DNA from: Conus ventricosus
Taxonomy: Eukaryota > Mollusca > Gastropoda > Neogastropoda > Conidae
Length of the DNA: 20,751 nt
Assembly: GCA_018398815.1 (NCBI GenBank)
Contig: CM031607.1
Span: 79,963,179 to 79,983,929 of the forward strand
Direction of reading: 5' to 3'
Of the stretch, positions 18,703 through 20,751 are shown piece after piece; the stretch's first letter is position 1, and each line of letters begins with the position of its first letter. A model generated the notes under the pieces. It was given only the letters and a program-made list of their open reading frames with translations, was not told where the DNA came from and searched no databases. Made by a program: the position numbers and the translations under genes.

Positions 18703-18897
18703 ATGGGCCCTGTTCAAAACCCAGAATTATTGTCAGGAGTAAAGGGAATGCACTGTCGCAAGCAAAGCTGGATTTCCGGGCCTTGGCGTGTTGGGTTAAT
18801 ACCTCAATCCATTTTCAATTCCTCCTCCTTTTCCAGTGTAACAACCCTGTGTCTAAGAGAAGGGGGGGGGGGGGGTGGAGGGATGATGTGCTTGTGA
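18703..18897 (+). other. Short open frame with strong Kozak context, no recognised product
   Basis: GCCGCCATGGG around 18697-18707 is a textbook vertebrate-style initiation context. The frame from this ATG runs 64 codons but its last third crosses a poly-G run and a G/T array, so only the first 50 or so residues could be real. These match no family I know. It may be a first exon, or coincidence in a repeat-rich area. Confidence 0.15.
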
Positions 18898-18920
18898 ATG
18901 TGCACGCGCGCGCGCATGTG
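18862..18920. repeat. Poly-G run and CG/CA alternation
   Basis: About 15 G residues near 18862-18876, then G/T-rich sequence and GCGCGCGCGC at about 18904-18915. Confidence 0.85.
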
Positions 18921-18987
18921 AGTGAAAATAATGCATGTCGTGCATAAGGGGGGAAAGGGGTTGGTGTTTGGGTGGGAGGGGGAGTGC

Positions 18988-19042
18988 ATACACACACACC
19001 CCACACACACAAACACACACACACAAACACACGCGAGCGTTC

Positions 19043-19077
<35 letters not shown>

Positions 19078-19322
19078 GGTGTGTGTGTGTGTTGTGTGTG
19101 TGTGTGTAAGTATATGTATGTGTGTGTGTGTGTGGGGTGTATGTGTAAGTATATGTAAAGTGTGTGTGCGTGTGTGTGTGTGTGTGTGGTGTTTTGTTGG
19201 GTGTGTGTGTGTGTGGTGTGTTGTGTGTGTGTGTGTGTGAGTATATATATATTGTGTGTGTGGTGGTGTGTGGGGTGTGTGTTTTGGTGTGTGTGTTGTG
19301 TGGGTTGCATGCGTGCGCGCGG
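18988..19322. repeat. CA array facing a long TG array (fold-back arrangement)
   Basis: (CA)n at about 18988-19032, a short centre with CGCGAGCG, then (TG)n with interruptions from about 19043 to 19290. CA followed by TG on the same strand is an inverted repeat and could pair over some 40 bases. TATATATA lies inside at 19241-19250. Confidence 0.92.
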
Positions 19323-19388
19323 TGTGTAAAGGGGGGTGGGGGGGTTACGGGGGTTGCCTGTATGTAGATTGTTTATGGTTTTAAAGGG

Positions 19389-19390
19389 GG

Positions 19391-19424
<34 letters not shown>
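19389..19424. repeat. (GA)n array
   Basis: A short GA array preceded by a G run. Confidence 0.93.
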
Positions 19425-19425
<1 letters not shown>

Positions 19426-19482
19426 TGGGTTTTTGTACGGGTTTGAGAATGAGGAAGGGAAAGGGGCCGGTCTAAATCGTTG

Positions 19483-19526
19483 TTGTGTGTGTTGTGTGTG
19501 GGGTGGTGTGTGTGTGGTGTGTGTTT
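19483..19526. repeat. TG-rich array
   Basis: TG repeats with TTG and GGTG interruptions. Confidence 0.9.
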
Positions 19527-19636
19527 TTGGTTCTTTTTTTAAACGTCGTTCACTTAAAGGAATTAACAAAAAATGCAAAATGATATGGGGAAAAACGGAA
19601 AAGTGAAATCAAAATCCTAGTAAGGCCTACGTACAA

Positions 19637-19803
19637 ATGTGTGTGGGTGTGTTTGTGTGTGTGTGTGCGTGCGTGCGTGCGTGGTGCTGCGTGCTGCTGC
19701 GTGCTGCTGCTGCGTGCGTGCGTGCGTTGTGGTGGGTGTGTGTGTGTGTGTGGGTTGTGTGTGTGTTGTGTGGTGTGTGCGCGCGCGCGCCTCTCGCGTG
19801 TGT
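19637..19803. repeat. TG, TGCG, CTG and CG compound array
   Basis: TG repeats, TGCG repeats (19669-19682 and 19713-19726), CTG/TGC triplets between them (19684-19712), TG again, then CGCGCGCGCG (19778-19790). Confidence 0.93.
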
Positions 19804-20751
19804 GTTGTGGGTGCGGTGCGACTTTGCCAAGTGAAAGAAAAACTTTTCAAATGTAACAATTAAAAGATAAATTACAAAGCAAAAAAAAAAAAAACGCATA
19901 ATCATTTTACAAACGCCCAAACGGGGCTTAACACAACGATTTACATATGCAAAAAAGGCGTAAATTCTGGAAAAGCTAGGGAATCTTTTTTTCGGAAGTT
20001 TGGGGAGAATGATTAAAATAGGAACATTTAAAAAGAAAATGCGGAGTATTGAAACTGTCGACTGCTCCCAAGCACATTGTAAATTTATGTGGAATTTTTT
20101 ACGAAGACGTTTAAATTTAATCTAAAAAGACAATTCCAGTTTCCGAAATTTTTTGTAATGTACAACGCTTTGTATACAGTTTACGAAAATTTTAATGGAC
20201 GAGTTAGAGGACGAGTAATTCTGAGTTCTTTAACGCAACTCAGTGAAGAACCGTGGGGATGTAATTGTGGCTGTTAAAGTGTTTTTTAAATCAGAGGGGG
20301 TAGGGAAAGGAATTTTGTTTTTAAAGGGGTCGTCACACATATAGGTGATTGCGACGTCAAAAAACATATTTTACAATTTAGACTATTATCATAAAAAAAA
20401 GAGACATTGGTTACATGGAACAAAAAAAAGGGTGATGAATTGCAGGACAGTAACTAGAAAAATAGATAAAAATAAATAAAATATCTAACTTACGATTTTT
20501 GGGTTAAAAATGTTCCTTAATGGACTTCCCAAAAGTTACTCGTTAATTTAACAAGAGAAACAACGGCAAAAGAATCTAAAAAGTCAAACACATTTAAAAT
20601 GCCCGGGGCCACTTGGGATAACCCATTCCCAAAAAGGGGTTTTGTTAGTTCCAATCAAAATCAATGTTGAACTGAAAAGAAAAAACCCCACGAAAACAAA
20701 TTTTCGCAAAAAGGTAAAACCCCCCGTCTTTGGGGCAATTTTAAGGTTTTT
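19804..20751. other. AT-rich sequence with many short homopolymer runs, no gene recognised
   Basis: Nearly 950 bases with an unusual density of 3-8 base homopolymers (AAAA, CCCC, GGGG, TTTT), worst after about 20580. Composition is unlike the rest of the window and suggests poor consensus near a contig end. A 62-codon frame around 20089-20277 starts from a non-ATG codon and matches nothing. Confidence 0.55.

Overview
The window reads as repeat-dominated, non-coding DNA from an animal genome. No intact protein-coding gene, tRNA, rRNA or CRISPR array is supported. The reasons are dense di- and trinucleotide arrays (GA/CT, CA/TG, GAA, AGC/AGT), a 100-base run of N (a scaffold gap), and two decayed non-LTR (LINE) retrotransposons riddled with stops and frameshifts. 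From remembered similarity of the LINE motifs and 3' termini, the source is most likely a lophotrochozoan, probably a mollusc. That assignment is an inference, not something proved by the sequence.

Layout. Bases 1-3600 are purine-rich on the + strand: GAA/GGA tracts, a 139-base near-pure G tract, a CA array, then a block in which four diverged copies of one AT-rich unit (1685-1949, 1955-2146, 2522-2745, 3037-3262) alternate with GA/GACA arrays. After a short unique piece comes the gap (3698-3797). A moderately GC-rich unique stretch follows (3798-4156), then TTG, poly-T, CT and TG arrays and a long CA/CG alternating block (4836-5164). From about 5720 to 8045 lies LINE A (+ strand, reverse transcriptase remnant with its 3' end). 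CT/CA arrays separate it from LINE B (+ strand, about 8840-13034), which keeps traces of endonuclease, reverse transcriptase, C-terminal region, a long 3' untranslated region and a TTGTC-repeat tail. A third retroelement 3' end follows at about 13225-13415. The rest (13416-20751) is mostly CT, ACATAC, C-rich, AGC/AGT, GA, TG and poly-T arrays separated by 150-500 base unique stretches without recognisable genes. The last 900 bases are AT-rich with many short homopolymer runs and look like low-quality sequence.

The most interesting pattern is organisational. Most of the recognisable retroelement 3' ends carry a small stem-loop followed by an AT-rich or AATAAA-like segment, and on the element's own sense strand most run straight into a pyrimidine (CT or CTT) array. 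This holds for + strand elements (8045, 13034, 13415) and for - strand ones (194, 1685, 2522, 3037). It suggests either that the elements end in pyrimidine microsatellite tails or that their insertions seed or target such arrays. Repeated insertion plus tandem amplification of element-and-array composites would explain much of the window.
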